Source of the DNA: an uncultured Oscillospiraceae bacterium
GTDB taxonomy: Bacteria > Bacillota > Clostridia > Oscillospirales > Oscillospiraceae
Reading direction: 5' to 3'
DNA: 64,000 nt
Assembly (NCBI GenBank): GCA_934667815.1
Contig: CAKUMO010000011.1
Span: forward strand, 10,663-74,662
The notes under the pieces are model-generated. The model was given only the letters and a program-made list of their open reading frames with translations. It was not told the origin of the DNA and ran no database searches. The position numbers and the translations under genes are program-made. Shown in pieces: positions 15,748-23,544 of the stretch (position 1 is the stretch's first letter; each line of letters starts with the position of its first letter).

Positions 15748-16971
15748 ATGCTCAAGCACTGGATCTGGCTGACCACCCGTCCGGGCATCGGCGTACACGG
15801 CCGTGTGGCGCTGCTGCGCATGTTCGGAACTGCGGAGCATATTTATGAGCTGAAGGAGCGCGACTATCTCGAAACGGAGAACTTCGACAGACGCTGGCTT
15901 GAGGGGCTGCTTGATAAATCGCTTGCAGAGGCGGAGAAAATCCTCAGTGTCTGCGACGATAAGGGCATTTCACTTTTGACCTACGCCGACCGTGCCTATC
16001 CTGTGCGTCTGCGCAATATTCCGGATCCGCCCGCGCTTTTGTATTATCGCGGCATGCTGCCGGACTTTGACAACGAGGCCGCCATCGGCATTGTCGGCTC
16101 ACGGCGGTGCAGCGCCTACGGCCTTTTGCAGGCCAAGCAGTTCGGCAAGCTCATTGCCGCAAGCGGCGGTATCGTCATCTCCGGCGGCGCGCGCGGAATC
16201 GATTCCATGGCGCTGCGCGGCGCACTCGATTCGGAAAATCCGGTCGTATGCGTGCTTGGCTGCGGCGCGGACGTGGTTTATCCGCCGGAAAATCGCGAGC
16301 TGTTTCGCCAGATCACGTCTCGCGGCTGTATTTTAAGCGAGTATCAGCCGGGGACAAGACCGAATCCCGGGAATTTCCCGGTGCGGAACCGCATCATCAG
16401 CGGACTTTCCCTCGGCATTTTGGTCGTGGAGGCACCGGAAAAGAGCGGTGCGCTTATTACGGCGAATCTGGCGCTCGAGCAGGGGCGCGACGTGTTTGCG
16501 ATTCCCGGAAATCTCGGCGTGAAAAGCTGCGAGGGCAGCAACCGTCTGATCCGTGACGGCGCGATCGTCGTGGAAAACGGCTGGGATGTGCTGCGCGAAT
16601 ACGAGCAGATGTTTCCGGGAAAGCTCTCCGACGGCCGCAGCCGCGAGGCCATGGAGCGCAGCTTCATGGCGCGCTTCGGACGGCCTGCGCCGGTATATAC
16701 GCCGGTTGTTGTCGAAGAAGCCGTCGACAAAAAAGTCATTGACAATCCGGAAAACAGGAATTATAGTGACGTAAAAGAAACAAAACCGGCGCTGACCGGT
16801 GACGAAGCCGCAGTTTACGAGGCGCTCACGCCCGAGGCTGTGCTCGCCGACGAGCTGGTGGTCAAGACCGGCCTTCCGGCGCAGCGCGTGGCGGCTGCTC
16901 TGACCATGCTTCAGATCAGGAAGCTGGCCGTTAAAGAAGCCGGTAACCGCTGCCGGGCGCTCGGAAAATAA
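15748..16971 (+). CDS. dprA: DNA-processing protein DprA
   Basis: A 407-residue protein: an N-terminal SAM/HhH-like domain (LTTRPGIGVHGRVALLRMF), a Rossmann-fold core at about residues 110-310 (AIGIVGSRRCSAYG, ISGGARGIDSMALRGAL, PGNFPVRNRIISGLS, EKSGALITANLALEQGRDV) and a C-terminal winged helix (residues about 355-407). DprA binds incoming single-stranded DNA and loads RecA during transformation. Standard position directly ahead of topA. Confidence 0.95.
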   Translation: MLKHWIWLTTRPGIGVHGRVALLRMFGTAEHIYELKERDYLETENFDRRWLEGLLDKSLAEAEKILSVCDDKGISLLTYADRAYPVRLRNIPDPPALLYYRGMLPDFDNEAAIGIVGSRRCSAYGLLQAKQFGKLIAASGGIVISGGARGIDSMALRGALDSENPVVCVLGCGADVVYPPENRELFRQITSRGCILSEYQPGTRPNPGNFPVRNRIISGLSLGILVVEAPEKSGALITANLALEQGRDVFAIPGNLGVKSCEGSNRLIRDGAIVVENGWDVLREYEQMFPGKLSDGRSREAMERSFMARFGRPAPVYTPVVVEEAVDKKVIDNPENRNYSDVKETKPALTGDEAAVYEALTPEAVLADELVVKTGLPAQRVAAALTMLQIRKLAVKEAGNRCRALGK

Positions 16972-16992
16972 CACATTTGGAGGTTTGCCTGT

Positions 16993-19284
16993 ATGGCAAA
17001 GGGAGCAACGAATCTGGTGATCGTGGAGTCGCCCTCAAAGGCGAAAACGATTGGAAAATACCTTGGACCGGACTATCAGGTGCAGGCCTGCATGGGGCAT
17101 CTGCGCGACCTGCCCAAGAGCACGATGGGCGTGGACATCGAGCACGATTTCACGCCGGAATACCTGCCCTTGGCGGGCAAGGAGAGCCTGATTTCCGAAC
17201 TGAAAAGCGCGTCGAAAAAGGCCGAGTGCGTCTATCTCGCAACCGACCCTGACCGCGAGGGAGAGGCTATTTCCTGGCATTTGAAGGAGCTTCTGGCGCT
17301 GCCGGACGATAAGACCAGGCGCGTGACCTTCAATGAGATCACCAAAAATGTCGTAACGAAAAGCATTCAGCAGCCGCGCGATATTGACTATAATCTTGTG
17401 GACGCGCAGCAGGCGCGACGCATCCTTGACCGCATTGTCGGTTATCAGCTCAGCCCGCTGCTGTGGAAAAAGGTTCGCCGCGGCCTGTCCGCAGGGCGCG
17501 TGCAGTCTGTCGCCACACGTCTGGTCGTTGAACGCGAGAAAGAGATCGAGGCCTTTGTGCCGAAGGAATACTGGACGCTGGACGTCCTGCTGCGCTGCAG
17601 GGAAAAGGCCGGTTCCTTCACAGCACGCTATTACGGCGACGGTAAAAAGCGCGAGCTGCACAGCAAGGAAGACGCCCTTGAGATCGAGCGCGACATTCAG
17701 GGCAGGGAATTTACCATTGCGTCCATCAAGCGTGCGGAAAAGCGCCGCTCTCCGACACCGCCCTTTATCACATCTACGCTTCAGCAGGAGGCCTCGCGCA
17801 AGCTCAACATGACGCCGCGCCGCACGATGGCGGTCGCACAGCAGCTCTATGAAGGCGTGGAGATCACGGGCGAGGGTTCCGTGGGTCTGATTACCTATAT
17901 GCGTACCGACTCGCTGCGCCTTTCCGAAGAGGCGCTGGCAGCCGCGCGCGATCTGATCTGTGAGCGCTACGGCACCGGCTACTATCCCGGCTCGCCGCGC
18001 CATTTCCGCAAAAAAGAGGGTGCGCAGGACGCGCACGAGGCCATTCGGCCAAGCAACGTCCGTTTTGACCCGGAGAGCATCAAGGACGATCTGACCAAGG
18101 AGCAGTACCGCCTGTACAAGCTCATCTGGAGCCGCTTTGTGGCCTGCCAGATGGCGGACGCACGCTATGATTCCGTGCAGATCGATGCCGTCTGCGCCGG
18201 GCACACTTTCCGCGCGACCGACCAGATCATGACCTTTGCGGGCTTTACGGCGGTCTACGAGGAAGGTCGTGACGACGAGGCTGAGGAAAAAACTTCTTCT
18301 TTGCCGAATCTTGATGGCTCGGAGCATCTGACTGCCGAAAAAGTCAGCAAGGATCAGCACTTTACCCAGCCGCCTGCGCGTTATACCGAGGCGACGCTGG
18401 TCAAGGCGATGGAGGAACGCGGCGTTGGCCGTCCGTCCACCTATGCTTCGACCGTTGCGACGATCGAAGCACGCGAGTATGTCATTAAAAAAGACAAGCG
18501 CCTGTTCCCGACGCCGCTTGGCCGCGTTGTGACAGAGCTGATGATCGAACGCTTCAATGATGTCATTGACGTGGAATTTACGGCGAACATGGAGCACGAG
18601 CTGGACGAGGTCGAATCCGGCAAGGTGTTCTGGAAGGACGTTCTGCGCGGTTTCTACAAGGGCTTCCATCAGGAGATGCTCGACGCGGAAAAGGCGCTCG
18701 AGGGCACGCGTATCAAGGTGCCGGACGAGGTTTCCGACGAGGTCTGCGAGATCTGCGGAAAGCCCATGCTCGTCAAGAGCGGCCGCTTCGGACGATTCCT
18801 TGCCTGCTCGGGCTTCCCGGAGTGCAAGTTTACCATGCCCATCGTCGAGCGCATGCCGGGTCGCTGCCCGCGCTGCGGAAGCGGCATCCTAAAGCGTAAG
18901 TCCAAGAAGGGCTACACCTATTACGCCTGCGAACGCGGCGCGGAGTGCGGCTTTATGACGTGGGACGTGCCGACGGAGCAGGACTGCCCGTCCTGCGGCC
19001 AGACGATGTTCAAAAAGTCCGGGCGCGGCAGACTGACGCCCTTCTGTATCAACGAAAACTGCCCGAATTTCCTGCCGGAGGACAAGCGTGGCTATAAGCG
19101 CCGGATGCCCAAGGCGACGAGCGACAGCGTCGAGACCGCCGAAGCCATCGAGGACGAGAGCAAAAAGTCGGAAAAGTCAGAAAAGCCGGCAAAAAAGACT
19201 GCGGCAAAGAAAACAACGAAGTCGACTAAGGCCACGAAAACAGCAAAGACCGCAGCAAAAACGAAAAAGGAATCCAAGAAATGA
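16993..19284 (+). CDS. topA: DNA topoisomerase I
   Basis: A 763-residue type IA topoisomerase. The TOPRIM domain opens the protein (VIVESPSKAKTIGKYLG, then ATDPDREGEAISWHL); catalytic Tyr302 lies in LITYMRTDS. Three C-terminal zinc ribbons follow (CEICGKPM, CPRCGSGI, CPSCGQTM). The last 55 or so residues are a lysine/alanine/threonine-rich histone-like tail that should add non-specific DNA binding. GGAGG lies 9 bases ahead of the ATG. It overlaps trmFO by 4 bases. Confidence 0.97.
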   Translation: MAKGATNLVIVESPSKAKTIGKYLGPDYQVQACMGHLRDLPKSTMGVDIEHDFTPEYLPLAGKESLISELKSASKKAECVYLATDPDREGEAISWHLKELLALPDDKTRRVTFNEITKNVVTKSIQQPRDIDYNLVDAQQARRILDRIVGYQLSPLLWKKVRRGLSAGRVQSVATRLVVEREKEIEAFVPKEYWTLDVLLRCREKAGSFTARYYGDGKKRELHSKEDALEIERDIQGREFTIASIKRAEKRRSPTPPFITSTLQQEASRKLNMTPRRTMAVAQQLYEGVEITGEGSVGLITYMRTDSLRLSEEALAAARDLICERYGTGYYPGSPRHFRKKEGAQDAHEAIRPSNVRFDPESIKDDLTKEQYRLYKLIWSRFVACQMADARYDSVQIDAVCAGHTFRATDQIMTFAGFTAVYEEGRDDEAEEKTSSLPNLDGSEHLTAEKVSKDQHFTQPPARYTEATLVKAMEERGVGRPSTYASTVATIEAREYVIKKDKRLFPTPLGRVVTELMIERFNDVIDVEFTANMEHELDEVESGKVFWKDVLRGFYKGFHQEMLDAEKALEGTRIKVPDEVSDEVCEICGKPMLVKSGRFGRFLACSGFPECKFTMPIVERMPGRCPRCGSGILKRKSKKGYTYYACERGAECGFMTWDVPTEQDCPSCGQTMFKKSGRGRLTPFCINENCPNFLPEDKRGYKRRMPKATSDSVETAEAIEDESKKSEKSEKPAKKTAAKKTTKSTKATKTAKTAAKTKKESKK

Positions 19285-20600
19285 CGCAAGTAAAGGTGAT
19301 CGGCGCGGGTCTTGCCGGCAGCGAAGCCGCCTGGCAGCTCGCGCAGCGCGGATTTTCCGTGAAGCTCTATGAAATGAAGCCCTCAAAAATGACGCCTGCG
19401 CATCACTGCGCGGATTTTGCGGAGCTGGTCTGCTCCAACTCTCTGCGCGGCGACCGGCTGGAAAACGCCGTCGGACTTCTGAAGGAGGAGCTGCGGCGCG
19501 TGGGCAGCCTGATTTTGTCCTGCGCGGATGCAACGCGCGTGGAGGCGGGCGGCTGCCTTGCGGTAGACCGCTACGGCTTCTCTGCCATGGTCACGGAGAA
19601 AATACGCAGTCATCCGAATATCGAGGTCGTCTCCGAGGAAGTGACACAGGTCCCGCAGGGGCCGGTGATCGTCGCAACGGGGCCGCTGACCTCGGACGCG
19701 CTGACCGAGGCAATCCGGGAATATTTCGGCGGCGCGGACGATCTGCATTTCTTCGACGCGGCGGCACCGCTGGTCACGCTGGAATCCGTGGATATGGAGC
19801 TTGCGTGGCGCGCCTCGCGTTATGACCGCGGCAGCGCGGATTATATCAACTGCGCGATGAATAAGGACGAATATCTTGCCTTTGTGCAGGCGTTGGCCAC
19901 CGCCGAGGAGGCGGAGGTTCACGGCTTTGAGGACAAGAGCGTCTTTGAGGGCTGCATGCCTGTCGAGGTCATGGCACGGCGCGGCACGGATACGCTGCGC
20001 TACGGGCCGATGAAGCCTGTCGGCCTGCGCGACCCCAAAACCGGGCGCGAGCCTTACGCCGTGGTGCAGCTTCGGCAGGACAACGCCGAGGGTACGGTTT
20101 ATAACCTTGTCGGCTTCCAGACGCATCTGCGTTTCCCAGAGCAGCGGAGGGTGTTTTCCATGATTCCCGCGCTGCGGCAGGCGGAATATGTCCGCTACGG
20201 CGTGATGCACCGCAATACATTTCTCAATTCGCCCGCGCTGCTGGACGCGACCTTCGCTGACCGCCGCGATCCGCTTGTCTCCTTTGCCGGGCAAATGACC
20301 GGCGTGGAGGGGTATGTGGAATCCTGCGCGTCGGGGTATCTGGCCGCCGTGTCTATGGCCGCAAGACTGCAGGGTGAGAACCCGCCGGACTTCGGAACGG
20401 ACACCGCCATTGGTGCGCTGGGACATTATGTCAGCGCGGGCAGTGTCGGCGCCTTCCAGCCGATGAATATCAACTTTGGAATTATCGCTCCGCTCGATCA
20501 GAGAATTCGGGGCAAGGCAAATAAAAACCTCGCCATTGCGCAGCGTGCTCTTGCGCACATCGACGCACTGGCGGGGAGAAAGAATGAGGAACAGGCATGA
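19281..20600 (+). CDS. trmFO: Methylenetetrahydrofolate-tRNA-(uracil-5-)-methyltransferase TrmFO
   Basis: A 439-residue flavoprotein that makes m5U54 in the tRNA T-loop using methylene-THF and FADH2. The N-terminal FAD motif is VIGAGLAGSEAAWQLAQRG; CADFAELVCSNSLRGD and TGVEGYVESCASG are family signatures, and the latter carries a catalytic cysteine. Usual length. ATGA overlaps at both ends couple it to topA and plsX. Confidence 0.96.
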   Translation: MTQVKVIGAGLAGSEAAWQLAQRGFSVKLYEMKPSKMTPAHHCADFAELVCSNSLRGDRLENAVGLLKEELRRVGSLILSCADATRVEAGGCLAVDRYGFSAMVTEKIRSHPNIEVVSEEVTQVPQGPVIVATGPLTSDALTEAIREYFGGADDLHFFDAAAPLVTLESVDMELAWRASRYDRGSADYINCAMNKDEYLAFVQALATAEEAEVHGFEDKSVFEGCMPVEVMARRGTDTLRYGPMKPVGLRDPKTGREPYAVVQLRQDNAEGTVYNLVGFQTHLRFPEQRRVFSMIPALRQAEYVRYGVMHRNTFLNSPALLDATFADRRDPLVSFAGQMTGVEGYVESCASGYLAAVSMAARLQGENPPDFGTDTAIGALGHYVSAGSVGAFQPMNINFGIIAPLDQRIRGKANKNLAIAQRALAHIDALAGRKNEEQA

Positions 20601-21625
20601 GGATCATCATTGACGCCATGGGCGGCGACAACGCACCGGACGAGATCGTTCTCGGCGCGGTACAGGCCGCAAAGGAATTTCAGACAGAGATCGTGCTCGT
20701 CGGCCGGGGGGAGGACATCCTGCGCGGCATGAAGGCCAAGGGAATCGACACGCTGCCCGAGGGCGTGGAGATTGCCAACGCCGAGGACATGGTCGATATG
20801 CACGCCGACCCGACGCAGGTCGTGCAGCAGCACCGCAATTCCTCCATGGTCATGGGACTGAAAATGCTGGCAGACGGCTCCGGCGACGCCTTTATTTCCG
20901 CGGGAAATACCGGCGCACTGCTGACGGCAGCAACGCTGCTGGTCAAGCGCATCCGCGGCATCCGCCGCGCGGCCTTTGCGCCGCTGTTTCCGACGAAGGC
21001 CGTGCTGATCGATGCCGGTGCAAATGCGGAGTGTACGCCGGAGTTTCTGATGCAGTTCGGCTGCATGGGTTCGCTGTACGCGCAGAAGGCGCTGGGCATT
21101 GCGCAGCCGCGCGTGGCGCTTTTGAACAACGGCGCGGAGGAAGGCAAGGGCGACGAGCTGCATAAGAGCGCTTATGACCTGCTGAAAAAGGCTGACGAAA
21201 ACGGTCTGATTCACTTCGCCGGCAACATTGAGGCGCGGGACGTTCTCATGGGCGGCGCGGATGTGATCGTGGCTGACGGCTTCTCGGGCAACATTCTGCT
21301 CAAGAGCATTGAGGGCACGGCGAGCTTTATGTCCGGCCTGATGAAAAAGATGTTTAAGCGTAATTTCATCTCCAAGATCGGATACCTCTGCTGCAAGTCC
21401 GGCGTGCAGGAGATCCGCAAGCTGATGGACTACCGCGAGACCGGCGGCTCCATGCTCGTCGGCCTGAATAAGCCCGTCATCAAGGCGCATGGCTCGTCCG
21501 ATGCGCTGGCCATTCGCGGCGCGGTGCATCAGGCGGTCGAGGCTGCACGCAGCGGCTTCTGCGAGGAGATTCGCGCGAACATCTCCAAGATGACGCTTCC
21601 GCGGGAGGCAAACCATGCAGACTGA
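20597..21625 (+). CDS. plsX: Phosphate acyltransferase PlsX
   Basis: A 342-residue enzyme converting acyl-ACP to acyl-phosphate for phosphatidic acid synthesis. MRIIIDAMGGDNAPDEIV at the start, FISAGNTGALLTAATLLV and VADGFSGNILLKSIEG are family hallmarks. Overlaps trmFO by 4 and rnc by 11 bases. No acpP lies between plsX and rnc, unlike in many Firmicutes. Confidence 0.96.
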   Translation: MRIIIDAMGGDNAPDEIVLGAVQAAKEFQTEIVLVGRGEDILRGMKAKGIDTLPEGVEIANAEDMVDMHADPTQVVQQHRNSSMVMGLKMLADGSGDAFISAGNTGALLTAATLLVKRIRGIRRAAFAPLFPTKAVLIDAGANAECTPEFLMQFGCMGSLYAQKALGIAQPRVALLNNGAEEGKGDELHKSAYDLLKKADENGLIHFAGNIEARDVLMGGADVIVADGFSGNILLKSIEGTASFMSGLMKKMFKRNFISKIGYLCCKSGVQEIRKLMDYRETGGSMLVGLNKPVIKAHGSSDALAIRGAVHQAVEAARSGFCEEIRANISKMTLPREANHAD

Positions 21626-22301
21626 GCTGGAACGTGCCCTCGGCTACGAATACCGTGACCGGGAACTGCTGCGCCGTGCGCTGTCGCACACGTCCTATGC
21701 CAACGAGGTCTATAAGGACGCGTTCGAAAGCTATGAGCGGCTGGAGTTTCTGGGCGATTCCATTCTTGGCTTTGTTACGGCGGAATATTTGTTCAAAGCC
21801 TTCCCGGACAAGCTCGAAGGAGAATTGTCGCGTATCCGCGCGGAGCTGGTGTGCGAAAAGAACCTCGCGCTTGTTGCGGAAAAGCTCTCGCTGGGCGATT
21901 ATCTGCTTCTCGGCAACGGCGAGGAGCAGACCGGCGGCCGTCACCGCGCCAGCATCACGTCGGACGTTGTCGAGGCACTGATCGCGGCGGCATATCTTGA
22001 CGGCGGCTTTGAAGTTGCCAAGGGCATTGTGGAGCGCCATGTGCTTACGCTTCTGTCCGTCGCGGAAAAGACCCACGATTATAAAACCGAGCTTCAGGAG
22101 CTGGTGCAGCGCAAGAAGGAGCAGCATCTTTCCTACGAGCTGACGGGCGAGAGCGGCCCGGATCACTGCAAGGAATTCACCGTGCAGGTTTCTCTGAACG
22201 GCGAATCGGTTGGCAGCGGCACGGGCACGAGCAAGAAGCGCGCCGAGCAGGCGGCGGCTATGCAGGCAATCCGCAGACTCTTCCCGAAGGAGATTCGATG
22301 A
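21615..22301 (+). CDS. rnc: Ribonuclease III
   Basis: A 228-residue double-strand-specific RNase. Catalytic motif ERLEFLGDSILGFV (about residues 37-50) with the second metal-binding stretch DVVEALIAAAYLDGG; C-terminal dsRNA-binding domain from about 155 (DYKTELQELVQRK ... SKKRAEQAAAMQAIRRLF). Starts inside the end of plsX. A strong terminator follows, so the downstream rnc-smc linkage is interrupted by a transcription boundary. Confidence 0.96.
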   Translation: MQTELERALGYEYRDRELLRRALSHTSYANEVYKDAFESYERLEFLGDSILGFVTAEYLFKAFPDKLEGELSRIRAELVCEKNLALVAEKLSLGDYLLLGNGEEQTGGRHRASITSDVVEALIAAAYLDGGFEVAKGIVERHVLTLLSVAEKTHDYKTELQELVQRKKEQHLSYELTGESGPDHCKEFTVQVSLNGESVGSGTGTSKKRAEQAAAMQAIRRLFPKEIR

Positions 22302-22305
22302 TGAT

Positions 22306-22358
22306 TCGGAGACTGTCCCAAAATTCCGAGAGGCGTTTTGGGCAGTCTCCGATTTTTT
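22306..22358 (+). terminator. Terminator after rnc
   Basis: A 17-bp stem with one bulge (22306-22323 with 22336-22352) followed by six T. It ends the long operon beginning near 14940. Confidence 0.88.
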
Positions 22359-22405
22359 GGAACCGAATCGTACTTTTTGCGTCAAAATAACAGGAGGGAT
22401 GCCAT

Positions 22406-22798
22406 ATGTTCGGAAAAAAGAAATGTAAAATCCTGAAAGAGATCCGCCGAAAGATCGCGGAGGAAAACGACATTCCCTACATCACGCGCGAGTGTACCCA
22501 TCGGGGCGAGTGCAGCGGTACCTGTCCACGCTGTGAGCAGGAGCTGCGCGAGCTGGAACGCGCCCTTCAGAAGCGGCAACGGCTGGGTAAGGCTGTTGCC
22601 GTGACCGCCGTGGCGGCGGGTATTTCCCTGAGCATGGCGGGCTGCGTGGAGCCGCGGCAGGACGATCAGCTTTCCGGCGAGGTCGAAGCAAGCGTTTCTG
22701 CGCCTCCCGAAACTGACACCGTGGAGCTTCTCGGAGAATATAGCGAGTCTGATTTTCAGCGCGGCGGTGACGACGCTGCCGAATCTGACGCGCCATGA
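22406..22798 (+). CDS. Cysteine-motif protein with internal hydrophobic/lipobox segment
   Basis: A 130-residue protein. Residues 1-58 are charged and carry a four-cysteine cluster, ECTHRGECSGTCPRC (spacing C-x5-C-x3-C-x2-C), that could bind metal or Fe-S. A hydrophobic stretch follows (about 62-77) ending in SMAGC, a lipobox-like sequence, then an acidic, Ser/Glu-rich tail. The signal-like part is thus internal. The pattern recurs as small hypothetical proteins in Clostridia as far as I recall; no function is known to me. GGAGGG precedes the ATG. Its stop overlaps the start of the radical SAM gene by 4 bases, so the two are made together. Confidence 0.75.
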   Translation: MFGKKKCKILKEIRRKIAEENDIPYITRECTHRGECSGTCPRCEQELRELERALQKRQRLGKAVAVTAVAAGISLSMAGCVEPRQDDQLSGEVEASVSAPPETDTVELLGEYSESDFQRGGDDAAESDAP

Positions 22799-23403
22799 CG
22801 CGGTTTCCGCTTCTCGGGCTGTCACGTCTGCGGATGCAGACGGATGGCACGGGTGTGACGACGCTCGTCGCGGGCGCGGGCTGCCCGCTTTCCTGCAAAT
22901 GGTGCATCAACCGCAGGATCCTGTCGGAAAAACAGCCGGAGCTTCTCTCGCCGCAGGAGCTTTTTGCGAGGGTACGCTGCGACGATCTTTATTTTCGGGC
23001 GACCGGCGGCGGCGTGACCTTCGGCGGCGGAGAGCCGCTGCTGCATGCGGCGTTTCTGGCCGAGTTCCGTGCGCTGTGCCCGGGCTGGCGGCTGACCGTG
23101 GAGACAAGCCTGAACGTCGCACCGGAGCTGCTGGCGCAGTGCGAGAAGGCTGTGGACGAGTTCGTCGTGGACATCAAGGACTGGGATGAGACGGTCTATT
23201 ATGCCTATACCGGGCATAGCGGTGCACAGGCGCGGGAGAACCTGCGGCATCTTTTGATGAACTGCCCTGCGAAAGTCCACGTCCGCGTGCCGCTGATCCC
23301 GCAATTTAACACGCCGGAGCAGCAGAGCGCGACCGCCGCTGCGCTCGGTGCGCTGGGTGCGGAGAATATTGAATTGTTTTCTTACGTTCTGCGGGAAAAA
23401 TGA
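22795..23403 (+). CDS. Radical SAM enzyme, glycyl-radical-activase-like
   Basis: A 202-residue radical SAM protein. The cluster motif CPLSCKWC (about residues 30-37) is the CxxxCxxC triad; FGGGEPLL is the SAM-binding GGE motif, and VDEFVVDIKDWDETVYY resembles PflA-type activases. It is shorter than pyruvate formate-lyase activase (about 245) and has no extra ferredoxin insert. No glycyl-radical enzyme is in the window. The tight coupling to the cysteine-motif protein suggests that protein as partner or substrate (inference). Confidence 0.85.
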   Translation: MTRFPLLGLSRLRMQTDGTGVTTLVAGAGCPLSCKWCINRRILSEKQPELLSPQELFARVRCDDLYFRATGGGVTFGGGEPLLHAAFLAEFRALCPGWRLTVETSLNVAPELLAQCEKAVDEFVVDIKDWDETVYYAYTGHSGAQARENLRHLLMNCPAKVHVRVPLIPQFNTPEQQSATAAALGALGAENIELFSYVLREK

Positions 23404-23424
23404 CCTGATTGTATCACATAAGAG

Positions 23425-23460
23425 CATCGCCTGCCTGCGCAGGCGGTGTTTTGCTGTTTT
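23425..23460 (+). terminator. Terminator after the radical SAM gene
   Basis: A 10-bp stem (23425-23434/23439-23448) with CTGC loop, followed by an interrupted T-run. Confidence 0.75.
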
Positions 23461-23484
23461 TCAGTACAGAAAAGGCGGCCGGGC

Positions 23485-23513
23485 TTGCATTTTGACGTAA
23501 ATTGTGGTAGGAT
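23485..23513 (+). promoter_or_regulatory. Possible promoter of smc-ftsY
   Basis: TTGCAT (23485-23490), 17-bp spacer, TAGGAT (23508-23513). An overlapping TTGACG at 23492 is an alternative -35. The exact pair is uncertain, but a promoter is expected between the terminator and smc. Confidence 0.4.
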
Positions 23514-23544
23514 AGATCGATAATACAATAGGGGTATTGTACAG

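Noticed and set aside
17035..18669. A 544-codon minus-strand frame opposite topA
   Set aside because: Shadow of topA, which has all type IA topoisomerase motifs in the other strand.
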